DNA of 64,000 nt from CAVOXO01 sp963700425 (GTDB lineage: Bacteria; Actinomycetota; Acidimicrobiia; Acidimicrobiales; Microtrichaceae), in the NCBI GenBank assembly GCA_963700425.1, contig CAVOXO010000001.1, positions 372,001 to 436,000 of the forward strand, in the 5' to 3' direction. The first letter of the stretch is position 1. Every line of letters begins with the position of its first letter. The notes under the pieces were generated by a model. It was not told the DNA's origin. It was given only the letters and a program-made list of their open reading frames with translations, and made no database searches. The translations under genes were made by a program, and so were the position numbers. This document shows, piece after piece, positions 33,585-42,679 of this stretch.

Positions 33585-34154
33585 ATGACCTCCATCACGC
33601 CTTCCACCCGTATCGACGGAGTCCACATCGTGGAACCCACGGTCCATCGTGACGAGCGGGGGGCCTTCGTCGAGACGTACCGCCGCGAGTGGTTCCCGTG
33701 GGGGCGGGAGATGATCCAGGCCAACCGAGGTGAACGGGCGGCCAACAGCATCGTCGGGCTCCACTATCACCTGCATCAGGCCGACTACTGGATGATCCAG
33801 TCCGGGCACGCCCGGGTCGTGTTGCACGATCTTCGCGAGGGGAGCCCGACCGACGGTGCCACCGAGGTCATCGACGTCGGCGACATCGGCGGTGTCGGGC
33901 TCAATCACCTGGGCGTGTACATCCCGCCCGGCGTGGCCCACGGCTTCGCGGCCGTCACGCGATCTGGTCATCACCTACCTCGTCGACGGCTACTACAACC
34001 CCGCCGACGAACTCGGGGTGGCCTGGGACGACGCGGTGATCGGTGCCGACTGGGGTATCGACGAGCCGGTCCTGTCCGAGCGGGACTGGGCGAATCCCGC
34101 GCCGGGTCGACATCCCCGCCGACCGGCGGCCCCACGGCGTCGTTGAGGCGGTAG
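33585..34154 (+). CDS. rmlC: dTDP-4-dehydrorhamnose 3,5-epimerase, frameshifted
   Basis: Cupin epimerase: VHRDERGAFVETYRREWFP, then GLHYHLHQADYWMIQSGHAR with the catalytic His, and LGVYIPPGVAHGFAAVT. After that the frame is lost; the expected DLVITYLVDGYYNPADELGV follows one frame over (surplus base near 33960), and DIPADRRPH in the third frame (near 34098). A further surplus base near 34136 would return to the first frame, ending at TAG 34154, 3 bases before rmlB. The family length of about 185-190 is then kept. I treat this as sequence error. Confidence 0.8.
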   Translation: MTSITPSTRIDGVHIVEPTVHRDERGAFVETYRREWFPWGREMIQANRGERAANSIVGLHYHLHQADYWMIQSGHARVVLHDLREGSPTDGATEVIDVGDIGGVGLNHLGVYIPPGVAHGFAAVTRSGHHLPRRRLLQPRRRTRGGLGRRGDRCRLGYRRAGPVRAGLGESRAGSTSPPTGGPTASLRR

Positions 34155-34157
34155 CCG

Positions 34158-35133
34158 ATGGCGTCGCGGGTTCTGGTCACGGGCGGAGCCGGCTTCATCG
34201 GCTCCAACTTCGTGCATCACCGGCTGGCCTCGTCCGACGATTCCGTGCGAGTTCTCGACTCCCTCACCTATGCGGGAAATCCGCCAATCTCGAGCGACGT
34301 CGCGGATGACCCACGGTTCGAGTTCGTCCTCGGCGACATCTGTGACCACGACGCCGTCGGGGCGGCCCTCGACGGATGCGACGTCGTCGTCCACTTCGCT
34401 GCGGAGACCCATGTCGACCGCTCGCTGCTCGGCCCCGACGTCTTCGTGCGCACCAACTGCGACGGGACCAACGTCCTGTGCGACCTCGCCACTCGGTCGG
34501 GTGTCGACCGGTTCGTCCACGTCAGCACCGACGAGGTGTACGGATCGATCGAGGCCGGTTCCTTCTCCGAAACCGATGCGCTCAATCCCCGGTCACCGTA
34601 CTCGGCGTCCAAGGCAGGCAGCGACCTGATCGCCCTGGCGTATCACGCCACCCACGGCCTGCCGGTGGTGGTCACCCGGTCGTCGAACCAGTTCGGCCCT
34701 TACCAGTTCCCCGAGAAGCTCATCCCGTTCTTCATCACCACTCTGATGGAGGGTGGACGTGTCCCCTCTACGGGGACGGTCTCAACGTGCGCGACTGGTT
34801 CTTCGTGGAGGACAACTGCGCCGCGATCGACCTGGTGTCGCGCAAGGGGATGGTCGGGGAGATCTACAACATCGGCGCTCACAACGAACGGACCAATCGG
34901 CGAGATCACCGACGCGGTCCTCGCGGCGTTGGGTCGCGATGAGTCCAGCATCGACTACGTCGAGGACCGCCTCGGTCACGACCGGCGGTATTCGATCACC
35001 ACCGAGCAGATCGAGGCCCTCGGCTGGTCGCCGCTCGATCGATTTCGACACCGCTCTGGCCGACACGATCGCGTGGTACGTCGGACATGTCTCCTGGTGG
35101 CGGCCCCTCCGACCCCGCGTCAGGAATCGATGA
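34158..35133 (+). CDS. rmlB: dTDP-glucose 4,6-dehydratase, frameshifted
   Basis: About 325 residues once repaired. ASRVLVTGGAGFIGSNFVHH binds NAD; FAAETHVDRSLLGPDVFVRT, FVHVSTDEVYGSIEAGSFSE and the catalytic YSASKAGSDLIA follow, then TRSSNQFGPYQFPEKLIP. Three shifts break the rest: a missing C in the C-run at 34763-34766 (VPLYGDGLNVRDWFFVEDN continues in another frame), a surplus base near 34898 (back to GEITDAVLAALG) and one near 35036 (SIDFDTALADTIAWY). GAGGCGGT precedes the ATG. It dehydrates dTDP-glucose to the 4-keto-6-deoxy sugar. Confidence 0.88.
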
Positions 35134-35135
35134 CC

Positions 35136-35991
35136 ATGCGACTCGTCGTGACGGGAGCGGCGGGGCCAGGTCGGTGCGGAGCTGGTGGCCCTGCTCAGCG
35201 ATTCGCACCACGAGGTGATGGGCGTCGACCGATCGTCGGGAGTCGACGTGTCGTCGCGTCACGATGTGATGGCGCTGGTCACCTCGTGGCGCCCCGACGT
35301 GGTCATCCATGCCGCCGCGTTCACCGACGTCGACCGTTGCGAGTCCGAGCCCGACGCGGCGTTCAGGGTCAACGCACTCGGCACCAGGTTCGTGGCCGAG
35401 GCTGCGGCCCGGGTCGGGGCCCATGTCGTGTACATCTCCACCGACTACGTCTTCGACGGCACCAAGGACGGCCCCTACGTGGAGTGGGATGAGACCGGGC
35501 CCCTGTCGGTGTACGGCGCGTCGAAGCTGGCCGGCGAACGCGAACTGGACCGTTCCGCCACGATCGTCCGCACGTCATGGGTGTGCGGACGCTCCGGTGC
35601 GAACATGGTCAGGACCATCCTGCGGCTCTCGCAGGGCGAGGGTCCGCTGCGGTTCGTCGACGATCAGTTCGGACATCCCACGTTCGCCGCCGATCTCGCG
35701 CCGGTCGTCCTCCGCCTGGCGGTCGAACGGGCCCGAGGCGTCCACCACGTGACCAATGCGGGAGACGTCAGCTGGTACGACTTCGCCAGGGCGGTGCTCG
35801 AGGCGGCCGGCGAGGACGCCGGTCGGGTCGAACCGATCTCGACGCTCGAACTGGATCCGCCGCGCGCCGCAGCTCGCCCGCACAACTCCCGCCTGGCGAA
35901 CACGGTGATCGACGCCATGGGGATCGGGCCACTGCGGGACTTCCGGGACCCACTTCTCGAACTGGTGGCTGAGATATCGTCGGAGCCGTGA
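35136..35991 (+). CDS. rmlD: dTDP-4-dehydrorhamnose reductase, frameshifted
   Basis: About 285 residues. MRLVVTGAAG leads into a four-G run at 35162-35165 where one surplus G breaks the frame; with it removed the loop reads GQVGAELVALLSDSHHEVMG. Then VVIHAAAFTDVDRCESEPD, YISTDYVFDGTKDGPYVEWD, VYGASKLAGEREL (Tyr/Lys pair) and TSWVCGRSGANMVRTIL are textbook RmlD. It makes dTDP-L-rhamnose with NAD(P)H. ATG 35130 is an alternative, overlapping the rmlB stop. The stop overlaps the next GTG (GTGA). Confidence 0.9.
35975..35980 (+). promoter_or_regulatory. Internal -10 box, leaderless start (CapD-like gene)
   Basis: TATCGT, 7 bases, then GTG 35988. It lies inside the end of rmlD, so the CapD-like gene may have its own promoter. 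Confidence 0.4.
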
Positions 35992-37823
35992 TCAGCGCGA
36001 TCAAGGACTTCGTCGATCGACACGAGGTGCTGCTGGCCCGGCTCTCGCCGTGGGTCCAGGCGGCTCTCGACATCGCTGCGTGGGCGGTGGCCATCACCCT
36101 CGCGGTGTACCTGCGGCTGGACTTCGCCCCACTCCCTGCGGAGAAGGCAGGGCTGCTGAAGTTCATTCCCATCGCCGCGGCCGTTCAGCTGATCGTCGGC
36201 CTCGCCATAGGGCTGTATCGGGGGAAATGGCGCTACGGGAGTTTCGACGAGGTGTCGGCTCTCGTCGCGACGGCCACGGTCTCGACGGGCATCCTCTACG
36301 TGATCGATCGGTTGTCGGAGGACCAGGCGTCCTTCACCCCGTACCTCGTTCCGCTGAGCGGTGTGATCGTCGGTGGCTTCGTGGGGCTGGTGCTCATGGC
36401 CGGGTGCCGGTACGCGGTGCGCCTGGTTCGCGAGTGGCGCAAACGTCCCGACGCCGACACCGCCGCCAACCGGGTTCTCGTGTACGGGGCGGGCGACCCC
36501 GGCATCGGCGTCATCACCTCGATGCTGCGGTCGCCCGACAGCTCCTATGTCCCCGTTGCCATCCTCGACGACAATCCGACCAAGCGGCGCCTGTCGGTGA
36601 TGGGCGTGAGCGTCATGGGAGGTTCGGGCAATGTCGCCCGCGTCGCGAATAGGGTCGACGCCAACACCTTGTTGATCTCCGACCCGATGGTGGGATCCGA
36701 GAAGATCAACGAGTTGTCGAAAGAGGCGCACGAGGCGGGACTGGCGGTCAAGGTCGTTCCTCCCGTCTCGGAGCTGTTCGGCAGCTCACCGGGGGTCGGC
36801 GACATCCGCGACATCAGCGACGCCGATCTCCTCGGGCGCCATCAGATCGAGACCGACCTCGAATCGATCGCCCACTACCTCACCGGGAAGCGAGTGCTCG
36901 TCACCGGTGCGGGGGGATCCATCGGTTCGGAGTTGTGCCGGCAGATCAGTCGTTTCGGCCCCGAGCAGCTGTACATGTTGGATCGCGACGAATCCGCTCT
37001 CCACGCCGTCCAGCTGTCGATAGAGGGACGTGCTCTGCTCGACACTCCCAACATCGTTCTGTGCGACATTCGTGATGCCGATGCGCTGAACCGGGTGTTC
37101 CAGGATCGTCGCCCCCAGGTGGTGTTCCATGCGGCAGCACTCAAGCATCTGCCCCTCCTGGAGTCGTTTCCCGAGGAGGGAATCAAGTCGAACGTGATCG
37201 GATCGCTCAATGTCCTCGAGGCGGCCGATGCCGCCGGCGTGGATCGGTTCGTCAACGTCTCGACCGACAAGGCAGCGAACCCCACATCGGTGTTGGGCTA
37301 CACCAAGCGGATCGCCGAGCGGCTCACCTCCGACATGGCCCAGCGTTCCGACGCGACGTATCTGTCCGTGCGGTTCGGCAACGTGCTGGGGAGCCGGGGG
37401 TCGGTGCTCACCGCGTTCCACGCGCAGATCGCCGCCGGAGGTCCGGTGACCGTCACCGATCCCGAGGTCACCCGCTTCTTCATGACCGTGCAGGAAGCGG
37501 TTCAACTGGTCATTCAGGCGGGCGCCATCGGCCGGGACGGAGAAGTCCTGGTGTTGGACATGGGCAAGCCCGTGAAGATCGCCGACGTGGCGGAGCGACT
37601 CGTGGCCCAGGCGGACCGACCGATCAAGATCGTCTTCACCGGGCTTCGGCCCGGCGAGAAGCTCCACGAGGAGCTGTTCGGTGATCACGAGGTCGATTCG
37701 CGGCCCCGCCATCCGCTGATCAGCCACACCTCCGTGCCGGCCCTCGCGCCGTCCGAGGTGCTCGACTCGGTCGCCGGCTGGGAGGACGAGCGCCTCCTGG
37801 AGTGGATGACGGCTCGCATCTGA
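35988..37823 (+). CDS. Membrane-bound nucleotide-sugar 4,6-dehydratase, CapD/WbpM/PglF-like
   Basis: 611 residues. About four membrane spans in the first 145 residues (DIAAWAVAITLAVYLRL, FIPIAAAVQLIVGLAIGLY, GVIVGGFVGLVLMAG). A first Rossmann domain has VLVYGAGDPGIGVITSML; the catalytic SDR domain has KRVLVTGAGGSIGSELCRQI, VFHAAALKHLPLLESFPEEG, STDKAANPTSVLGYTKRIAE and RFGNVLGSRGSVL. Such enzymes turn UDP-GlcNAc into the 4-keto-6-deoxy sugar. The catalytic region reads VLGYTKR where many homologues have VMGATKR. Last gene of the rml operon. Confidence 0.9.
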   Translation: MISAIKDFVDRHEVLLARLSPWVQAALDIAAWAVAITLAVYLRLDFAPLPAEKAGLLKFIPIAAAVQLIVGLAIGLYRGKWRYGSFDEVSALVATATVSTGILYVIDRLSEDQASFTPYLVPLSGVIVGGFVGLVLMAGCRYAVRLVREWRKRPDADTAANRVLVYGAGDPGIGVITSMLRSPDSSYVPVAILDDNPTKRRLSVMGVSVMGGSGNVARVANRVDANTLLISDPMVGSEKINELSKEAHEAGLAVKVVPPVSELFGSSPGVGDIRDISDADLLGRHQIETDLESIAHYLTGKRVLVTGAGGSIGSELCRQISRFGPEQLYMLDRDESALHAVQLSIEGRALLDTPNIVLCDIRDADALNRVFQDRRPQVVFHAAALKHLPLLESFPEEGIKSNVIGSLNVLEAADAAGVDRFVNVSTDKAANPTSVLGYTKRIAERLTSDMAQRSDATYLSVRFGNVLGSRGSVLTAFHAQIAAGGPVTVTDPEVTRFFMTVQEAVQLVIQAGAIGRDGEVLVLDMGKPVKIADVAERLVAQADRPIKIVFTGLRPGEKLHEELFGDHEVDSRPRHPLISHTSVPALAPSEVLDSVAGWEDERLLEWMTARI

Positions 37824-37851
37824 GCCGGTCGACGGCGCTGGGTCGACCGGC
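37824..37851. terminator. Strong hairpin between convergent genes
   Basis: GCCGGTCGAC-8 bases-GTCGACCGGC, a perfect 10-bp stem starting right after the CapD-like stop and 11 bases from the DUF3048 gene's stop. A bidirectional terminator is likely. Confidence 0.65.
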
Positions 37852-37862
37852 CACTGCCGACG

Positions 37863-39326
37863 TCAGGCCCCTCCCAGCGGCTGGGGTCGGCCTTCGGCCA
37901 GGACCACCCAGGTGGTCCCGGGGTCGAGGGTGAGGGGGGCACCGGTGGCATCGACCAGATTCCAGGGGTCGGTTCGCTGCCAACGGGTCCAGGTTCCCTG
38001 ACGGACCTGGCCGCGGGTGAACACCCAGGCGCGGCCCGTCCCGACCGAGATCGCCTCGGGTGAGCGGACATCGGCGTGAGAGGTTCGGTACGCCGTCTCC
38101 ACCACCACGACGTTGGTCGGGGCGACGGGTTCGCCGTTGGCGTGCATGTGGTCCTGGTTCCAGATCCGGCGTCGCCAGCCACCCAGAGCGGCATCCCAGC
38201 GGAACTCCACCTGCACGCCCGGATCGGTCATGAAACCCTCGATGGGGACCCCCACCGGTGCAGTCTCGGCGGTGTGGAACGTGAACAGCGGAGGTGGCGT
38301 GACGAGGGGAGCCTTGCGCGTTCGCAGGGAGGCGGTTCGGGCGAACAGGTTGTGGGGCCACGGCCGTTGTTCGTCGCGAAACCACGCCGATGCCACCTCG
38401 CCCGGCCCCACGCCCGTCTTCCAGTTCGTCAGCGCCAACGACCTGACCACGCCGTCGTTGGCGCCGGAGAAGGCGAACAGCGGGTGACCGAACATCGCCA
38501 GAAGGTCGGGGTCGGTGGTCCGGGCCGAACGATGTGGTCCGACGATCGCCGGCTCCTGGGAGTGGAAGACCGCCAGGTACCGGCTGCCGAATTCGATCCT
38601 CACCTCGTAGATGACATCGGCGAGCTCCATGCCCACCTGGGGCATGGCGGGGAGCGAGGCGTCGATCTTCGAGACGATCGCTGGCCGCATCAGTGCCGCG
38701 GCCGGCGCCGGCAGGCCGGTGAGCGGGGCGATGTCGGTCGGCTCGGGCTCGGGCTCGGGCACCGCCACGGTGGTGGGTGGAGGGGGCGCGGTGGTGGCGG
38801 TGGTGGCGGGCACGGCCATCGCGCCTGATGCCGGCGGCAATGTCGTCGTGGGCGCCGCGCTGATCTCGGCCTCGGATGCGCCTGTCGGCAGCAGGCCCGG
38901 ATGCCACCAGACCGCGCCCACCAGCGCAACGGCCGTCGCCGCGGCGGCGGCTCGCCAGCGTCGTGATGCGAGTCCGTCGACACGGACGGGTCGCACGCGA
39001 ACGGATGAGTCCGTCGGGTTGCCCGTCACGGTGGACGCGAGCGCGACGCACAGGCGATCGATGTCGTCTCTCGTGACGGATGCCAGGATCGACTCGTCGG
39101 TATCGAGGCGGATCTCGACCGTCGCCGGATCCTCATCGAAAGGGGCCAGCTCGTCGACGCGGGCGACCTCGCACAGCGCGATGCGTCGGATCGGCTCCGA
39201 GGCCTCGTCGACCCCGGAGCGGATCTCGACGGTGTCGCCGTACAGGGTGATCCGCGCCGCGACAGGTCGCGACCCGTTGCCCATGCGATGGCTGCCTGCC
39301 GCTGCACCGAGCGGCTCCTCAGACAT
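37863..39326 (-). CDS. DUF3048 domain membrane-anchored protein
   Basis: 487 residues. Residues 1-125 are a soluble, probably cytoplasmic domain; a single span (AAAAATAVALVGAVWW) is followed by a Thr/Pro spacer with repeated Pro-Glu, and then the extracytoplasmic DUF3048 domain: PLTGLPAPAAALMRPAIVSK, MELADVIYEVRIEFGSRYLA, VGPHRSARTTDPDLLAMFGH, LFAFSGANDGVVRSL and a C-terminal half ending LDPGTTWVVLAEGRPQP. The domain is related to YerB; its function is unknown. An extra cytosolic domain in place of a plain lipoprotein signal is unusual. ATG 39326 is the only good start. Confidence 0.85.
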   Translation of the reverse strand: MSEEPLGAAAGSHRMGNGSRPVAARITLYGDTVEIRSGVDEASEPIRRIALCEVARVDELAPFDEDPATVEIRLDTDESILASVTRDDIDRLCVALASTVTGNPTDSSVRVRPVRVDGLASRRWRAAAAATAVALVGAVWWHPGLLPTGASEAEISAAPTTTLPPASGAMAVPATTATTAPPPPTTVAVPEPEPEPTDIAPLTGLPAPAAALMRPAIVSKIDASLPAMPQVGMELADVIYEVRIEFGSRYLAVFHSQEPAIVGPHRSARTTDPDLLAMFGHPLFAFSGANDGVVRSLALTNWKTGVGPGEVASAWFRDEQRPWPHNLFARTASLRTRKAPLVTPPPLFTFHTAETAPVGVPIEGFMTDPGVQVEFRWDAALGGWRRRIWNQDHMHANGEPVAPTNVVVVETAYRTSHADVRSPEAISVGTGRAWVFTRGQVRQGTWTRWQRTDPWNLVDATGAPLTLDPGTTWVVLAEGRPQPLGGA

Positions 39327-39449
39327 GATCCGACATGTCCTTCCCTCCGACAGTGCCCACTCTGTCACGGGGCACGATCCCGCCCACGGGCCTCGGAATG
39401 ACCGGCCCATCGTGACAGTCCGACACCGAGGAGTCCACCCGATCGGGTA

Positions 39450-40730
39450 TCACGGGCCGATGGTGGGGCGGGTTCCCAGCTCGACGTCGGCCACCGTGAA
39501 GAGTCGTGCCCGCGAGGTCCCTTCCTGGCCGGCGGCGAAGGTGGCGTAGGCGGCCTTGAGTCCACCGTCCGCGGCCCTGAAGAAGCTGAGACCCCCCGGC
39601 CCGGTGCGGGCGGCGCCCGAGGCGAGCCATGGCCCGGCCTCGTTGGTGACGCACATGCCCCTGGGAGAGGCACAGCGGGCGAGACCGGTCGAGTAGCCCG
39701 CGGTCCACCAGTCTCCCGCCGAATACGCCATCAGGTAGGTGCCGGTGGAGGCGTCGTAGACCATCGACGGGTTCTCGATGAAGCGACCTTCCCACCGATG
39801 GGTGATGCCCACGAGGGGTTGGGGCAGGTAGGCGGCTTCGCCGTTCGGGAGACGCTTCACGGGATCGCCGATGCGGTCGAGGGGGATGACGTGGATGGGC
39901 ATGTTGGTGCCGCTGAACGCAGCGTGGAGCCACAGATCCCCCGCGGGATCGACGAAGACGTCGGGGTCGAGCGCTCCACGGATTCCGTCGATTCCGCAGC
40001 TGAAGGGCGTCGGCTCGGGTACGAAGGGTCCCGTGGGGCTCTGGGCGAAGGCACGCCCGATGCACTGCCGGTTGGCGTAGTCGGGCGGGTTGTAGCGGTT
40101 CGCGGCGAACCAGAGCACATAGCGACCGGCTGCCGCCACGACGGTCGGGGCCCACAGGACCTCGTCGGTTGCCCACGCCGCCTTCGTGGGCATTCCCTCC
40201 ACGCTGGCTTCCCAGAACGACTGCTCGGTGTAGGTCGCGTCCAGGTCGGTCACGGTGGTGATGGGCAGTCGCATGAACGTGTTCGAACCGAACACGTGGT
40301 ACGACGATCCCTCGCGCAGAACGAACGGGTCGCCGCCGCGACCCCACTGGGGGTCCGTGGCGGAGTGCCTCACGATCGTTCCCAGTTCGGGGGGCGGCGG
40401 GATCTCGCACGCCAGGAGATCGCCATCCGGATCGAGCCCGTAGTGATCCCAGCCGGACACTCCGAGCGGCCCGGTGACGTACGCCGGGCCGTCGCCGGTC
40501 CCCGCGCAATCGACATCGACGACGTTGTTCGGCACACAGGCGAACGCGTAGTTCTCGTCGCAGCCGGGCCGGATCTGTCTGTTGACGGCCTCGGCGATGG
40601 CGGTGGCCTGACCGACCGTGACCGACTCACCCCGGTAGACGGCGAACCATGCCTGGACCTGGGTTGCCGAACAGCCCGACGCGACTGCGACCATGACGAT
40701 GACGGCAACGATGATGCCGACGCGGCGCAT
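39450..40730 (-). CDS. Secreted GH43-like beta-propeller glycosidase lipoprotein with Excalibur-like N-domain
   Basis: 426 residues. Signal peptide RRVGIIVAVIVMVAVASGC with lipobox Cys. Residues 20-110 hold a cysteine-bearing calcium-type element ending HYGLDPDGDLLACE, as in Excalibur domains. The rest is a five-bladed propeller like GH43 arabinanases: GGDPFVLREGSSYHVFGSN (first Asp), ALDPDVFVDPAGDLWLHAAF (second Asp), RFIENPSMVYDASTGTYLMA (catalytic-region Glu). It should hydrolyse or bind arabinose/xylose-type glycans at the cell surface. AGGAGG lies 7 bases before the ATG. Confidence 0.75.
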   Translation of the reverse strand: MRRVGIIVAVIVMVAVASGCSATQVQAWFAVYRGESVTVGQATAIAEAVNRQIRPGCDENYAFACVPNNVVDVDCAGTGDGPAYVTGPLGVSGWDHYGLDPDGDLLACEIPPPPELGTIVRHSATDPQWGRGGDPFVLREGSSYHVFGSNTFMRLPITTVTDLDATYTEQSFWEASVEGMPTKAAWATDEVLWAPTVVAAAGRYVLWFAANRYNPPDYANRQCIGRAFAQSPTGPFVPEPTPFSCGIDGIRGALDPDVFVDPAGDLWLHAAFSGTNMPIHVIPLDRIGDPVKRLPNGEAAYLPQPLVGITHRWEGRFIENPSMVYDASTGTYLMAYSAGDWWTAGYSTGLARCASPRGMCVTNEAGPWLASGAARTGPGGLSFFRAADGGLKAAYATFAAGQEGTSRARLFTVADVELGTRPTIGP

Positions 40731-40741
40731 TGGGGGGCCTC

Positions 40742-40760
40742 CTGTCCGTGACCGGGACAG
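40742..40760 (-). promoter_or_regulatory. Inverted repeat at the GH43 transcription start
   Basis: CTGTCC-7 bases-GGACAG, perfect 6-bp arms, between the TAGAAT box (40763-40768) and the Shine-Dalgarno (40738-40743). It may be an operator, or a 5-prime hairpin that partly covers the ribosome site. Confidence 0.5.
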
Positions 40761-40762
40761 AC

Positions 40763-40768
40763 ATTCTA
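40763..40768 (-). promoter_or_regulatory. -10 box of the GH43-like gene
   Basis: TAGAAT on the minus strand, about 32 bases before the ATG at 40730. Confidence 0.5.
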
Positions 40769-40862
40769 CGTGGGCGGCACCGAGACCGGCACCGAGCGAG
40801 CGGGATCGATGGAGCGGGATCGAGTTCCCGATCAGGATCGGGTGCGGGTCGAGGGGGCTCGA

Positions 40863-41456
40863 TCAGTCGAACACCGCACGGGCGGTCTGCCACAGGATGC
40901 CCAGGTCGCTGCGAACCGTGCGCCGGCGCAGATAGGCGATGTCGATGGCCAGCTTGTCCGCCATGATCAGGGCGTAGGCGGCGTCGAGATCATCGGCGTC
41001 GGCGAGCAACTGCTCCTCATGTCGGAAGGCGACGCTCGCAGGTCCGGTGACCCCGGGCCGGGCCGAGAGCACCTCGCGATCGGCGTCGCTGTAGGTCTCG
41101 ACATAGCGGGCGTCCTCCGGTCGGGGACCCACCAGGGACATGTCTCCGCGCAGAACGTTGAGGAGCTGGGGCAGCTCGTCGACCTTGGTGCGGCGTAGCC
41201 AACGACCAACCGGCGTGATGCGCGGGTCGTCGCCGGCCGTGACGGCCGGTCCCGCCGAGGCGGCATCGACGGCCATCGTTCGGAATTTCAGCAGGGTGAA
41301 CGGCTCTCCATCCCGCCCGATGCGCTCGGCCCGATGCAGTAACGGTCCGGGTGAACTGAGGCGGACGGCGAGAGCGGCGCCGATCCACAGCGGTGAGCTG
41401 AGGACCCCCGCGGTGGCCGCGCCGACGACGTCGACCACGCGTCGAACGTCGATCAT
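40863..41456 (-). CDS. Bacterial sugar transferase (initiating phosphoglycosyl transferase)
   Basis: 197 residues, the short PglC-like form. One N-terminal re-entrant membrane helix (VVDVVGAATAGVLSSPLWIG), then SSPGPLLHRAERIGRDGEPF, TLLKFRTMAVDA, TPVGRWLRRTKVDELPQLLN with the catalytic Asp-Glu pair, VLRGDMSLVGPRPEDARYVE and ARPGVTGPASV. It transfers sugar phosphate from a UDP-sugar to undecaprenyl phosphate, which starts the repeat unit. The ATG overlaps the stop of the aminotransferase gene (ATGA), so the two are coupled. Confidence 0.92.
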   Translation of the reverse strand: MIDVRRVVDVVGAATAGVLSSPLWIGAALAVRLSSPGPLLHRAERIGRDGEPFTLLKFRTMAVDAASAGPAVTAGDDPRITPVGRWLRRTKVDELPQLLNVLRGDMSLVGPRPEDARYVETYSDADREVLSARPGVTGPASVAFRHEEQLLADADDLDAAYALIMADKLAIDIAYLRRRTVRSDLGILWQTARAVFD

Positions 41457-42646
41457 CGACGGTGGGTGGCCACCAGGTCGGCCACCGCGGACACGACGTC
41501 GTCGATGTCCTCCTCGGTGAGACGAGGGTTCAGGGGGAGGGACAGGATTCGCTGGAACTCCCTCCACGCCACCGGGAAGTCCGCGTCCGCGAAGCCGTAG
41601 GTCTCGCGGTACCAGGGATGGGAGTGCACCGGAATGAAGTGAACGCTGGCACCGATGTTCGCTGCGGCGAGGTCGTCGACGAAACGAGCCCGGTCGACCG
41701 ACAACATGTCGAGGTCGAGACGGATCACGTAGAGGTGCCAGGCCGGCACCACATCGTCGCGCACCGTGGGGGTCTCGATCTCGTCGATGCCGGCGAACGC
41801 CGCGTTGTAGGAGGCGGCGACTTTGTGGCGCCGTTCCTGGAAACCTTCGAGGCGGTCCAGCTGGTGGAGTCCCAACGAGGCCGTGATGTCGGTCATGTTG
41901 GCCTTGAAACCGGGCCGGATCACCTCGTAGTTCCACGAACCACCCTTGCCGTAGCGCTTCCAGGCGTCGCGGCTCATGCCGTGCAGCGACCACAGGCGGG
42001 CTTCCTCGATGAAGTCGGCGTCGCCGGTGAGCATTCCGCCCTCGGAGGTGCAGAGGTTCTTCGTGGCATAGAACGAGAAGGCGGTGGACCGTGGCACGCG
42101 CCCATCTCCGGGCGCCCCGATCGGTCGGCCGCGATATGACGCCGCCACCGCATGGGCGGCATCCTCGACGATGGCCAGGCCGTGACGGTCCGCAATGTCG
42201 GTGATGGCGTCCATGTCGGCGGGGTGGCCCACGTAGTGGACCGGCATGATCGCCTTCGGAACCAGCGTGCCCTCGTCCACCACCCGGGCGATGGCCGCCT
42301 CGAGGGCGACGGGGTCGATGTTGAGGGTGTCGGCCTCCACGTCGACGAGGATGGGCGTGGCCGCCAGGTGTTCGATCACGTTGACGGTGGCGCAGAACGT
42401 CATGGTCGTGGTGAACACCGCGTCTCCCCGCCCCACCCCCAGGGCGGCCAGCGCGATGTGCATGGCATCGGTACACGACGTCACGGCGAGTGCGGCGGGA
42501 GCCTCGACGTAGTCGGCGAAGCGCTTCTCGAACTCGGCCGTCTTTGGTCCGGTGGTGATCCACGGCGTCCGGAGAGTGGCCACGACCTCTGCGATCTCCT
42601 CCTCACCTATGAACGGCGGAGAGAACGGCAGGTAGTCAGAGCGCAC
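41453..42646 (-). CDS. DegT/DnrJ/EryC1/StrS sugar aminotransferase
   Basis: 397 residues. PLP-dependent: SDYLPFSPPFIGEEEIAEVV, ALAVTSCTDAMHIALAALGV (phosphate site), LAIVEDAAHAVAASYRGRPI (Asp on the pyridine nitrogen), AFSFYATKNLCTSEGGMLTG with the Schiff-base Lys, and GFKANMTDITASLGLHQLD. It aminates a keto sugar nucleotide, plausibly the 4-keto product of the CapD-like dehydratase. The start GTG 42646 is leaderless; longer frames to 43303 are antisense to the polymerase gene. The downstream sugar transferase is coupled. Confidence 0.92.
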   Translation of the reverse strand: MRSDYLPFSPPFIGEEEIAEVVATLRTPWITTGPKTAEFEKRFADYVEAPAALAVTSCTDAMHIALAALGVGRGDAVFTTTMTFCATVNVIEHLAATPILVDVEADTLNIDPVALEAAIARVVDEGTLVPKAIMPVHYVGHPADMDAITDIADRHGLAIVEDAAHAVAASYRGRPIGAPGDGRVPRSTAFSFYATKNLCTSEGGMLTGDADFIEEARLWSLHGMSRDAWKRYGKGGSWNYEVIRPGFKANMTDITASLGLHQLDRLEGFQERRHKVAASYNAAFAGIDEIETPTVRDDVVPAWHLYVIRLDLDMLSVDRARFVDDLAAANIGASVHFIPVHSHPWYRETYGFADADFPVAWREFQRILSLPLNPRLTEEDIDDVVSAVADLVATHRR

Positions 42647-42653
42647 GCCCCCG

Positions 42654-42659
42654 AGTCTA
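42654..42659 (-). promoter_or_regulatory. -10 box of a leaderless start (aminotransferase)
   Basis: TAGACT on the minus strand, 7 bases before GTG 42646; back to back with the box at 42674-42679. Confidence 0.55.
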
Positions 42660-42673
42660 GGGGTGGACCCCGC

Positions 42674-42679
42674 TAGCTT
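42674..42679 (+). promoter_or_regulatory. -10 box of a leaderless start (polymerase-like gene)
   Basis: TAGCTT, 6 bases, then GTG 42686. Only 39 bases separate the two divergent start codons. Confidence 0.5.

Noticed and set aside
40863..42563. Very long minus-strand frame (566 codons) through the sugar transferase and aminotransferase genes
   Set aside because: Only the last 197 codons match a family; the rest is a shadow of the aminotransferase in another frame.
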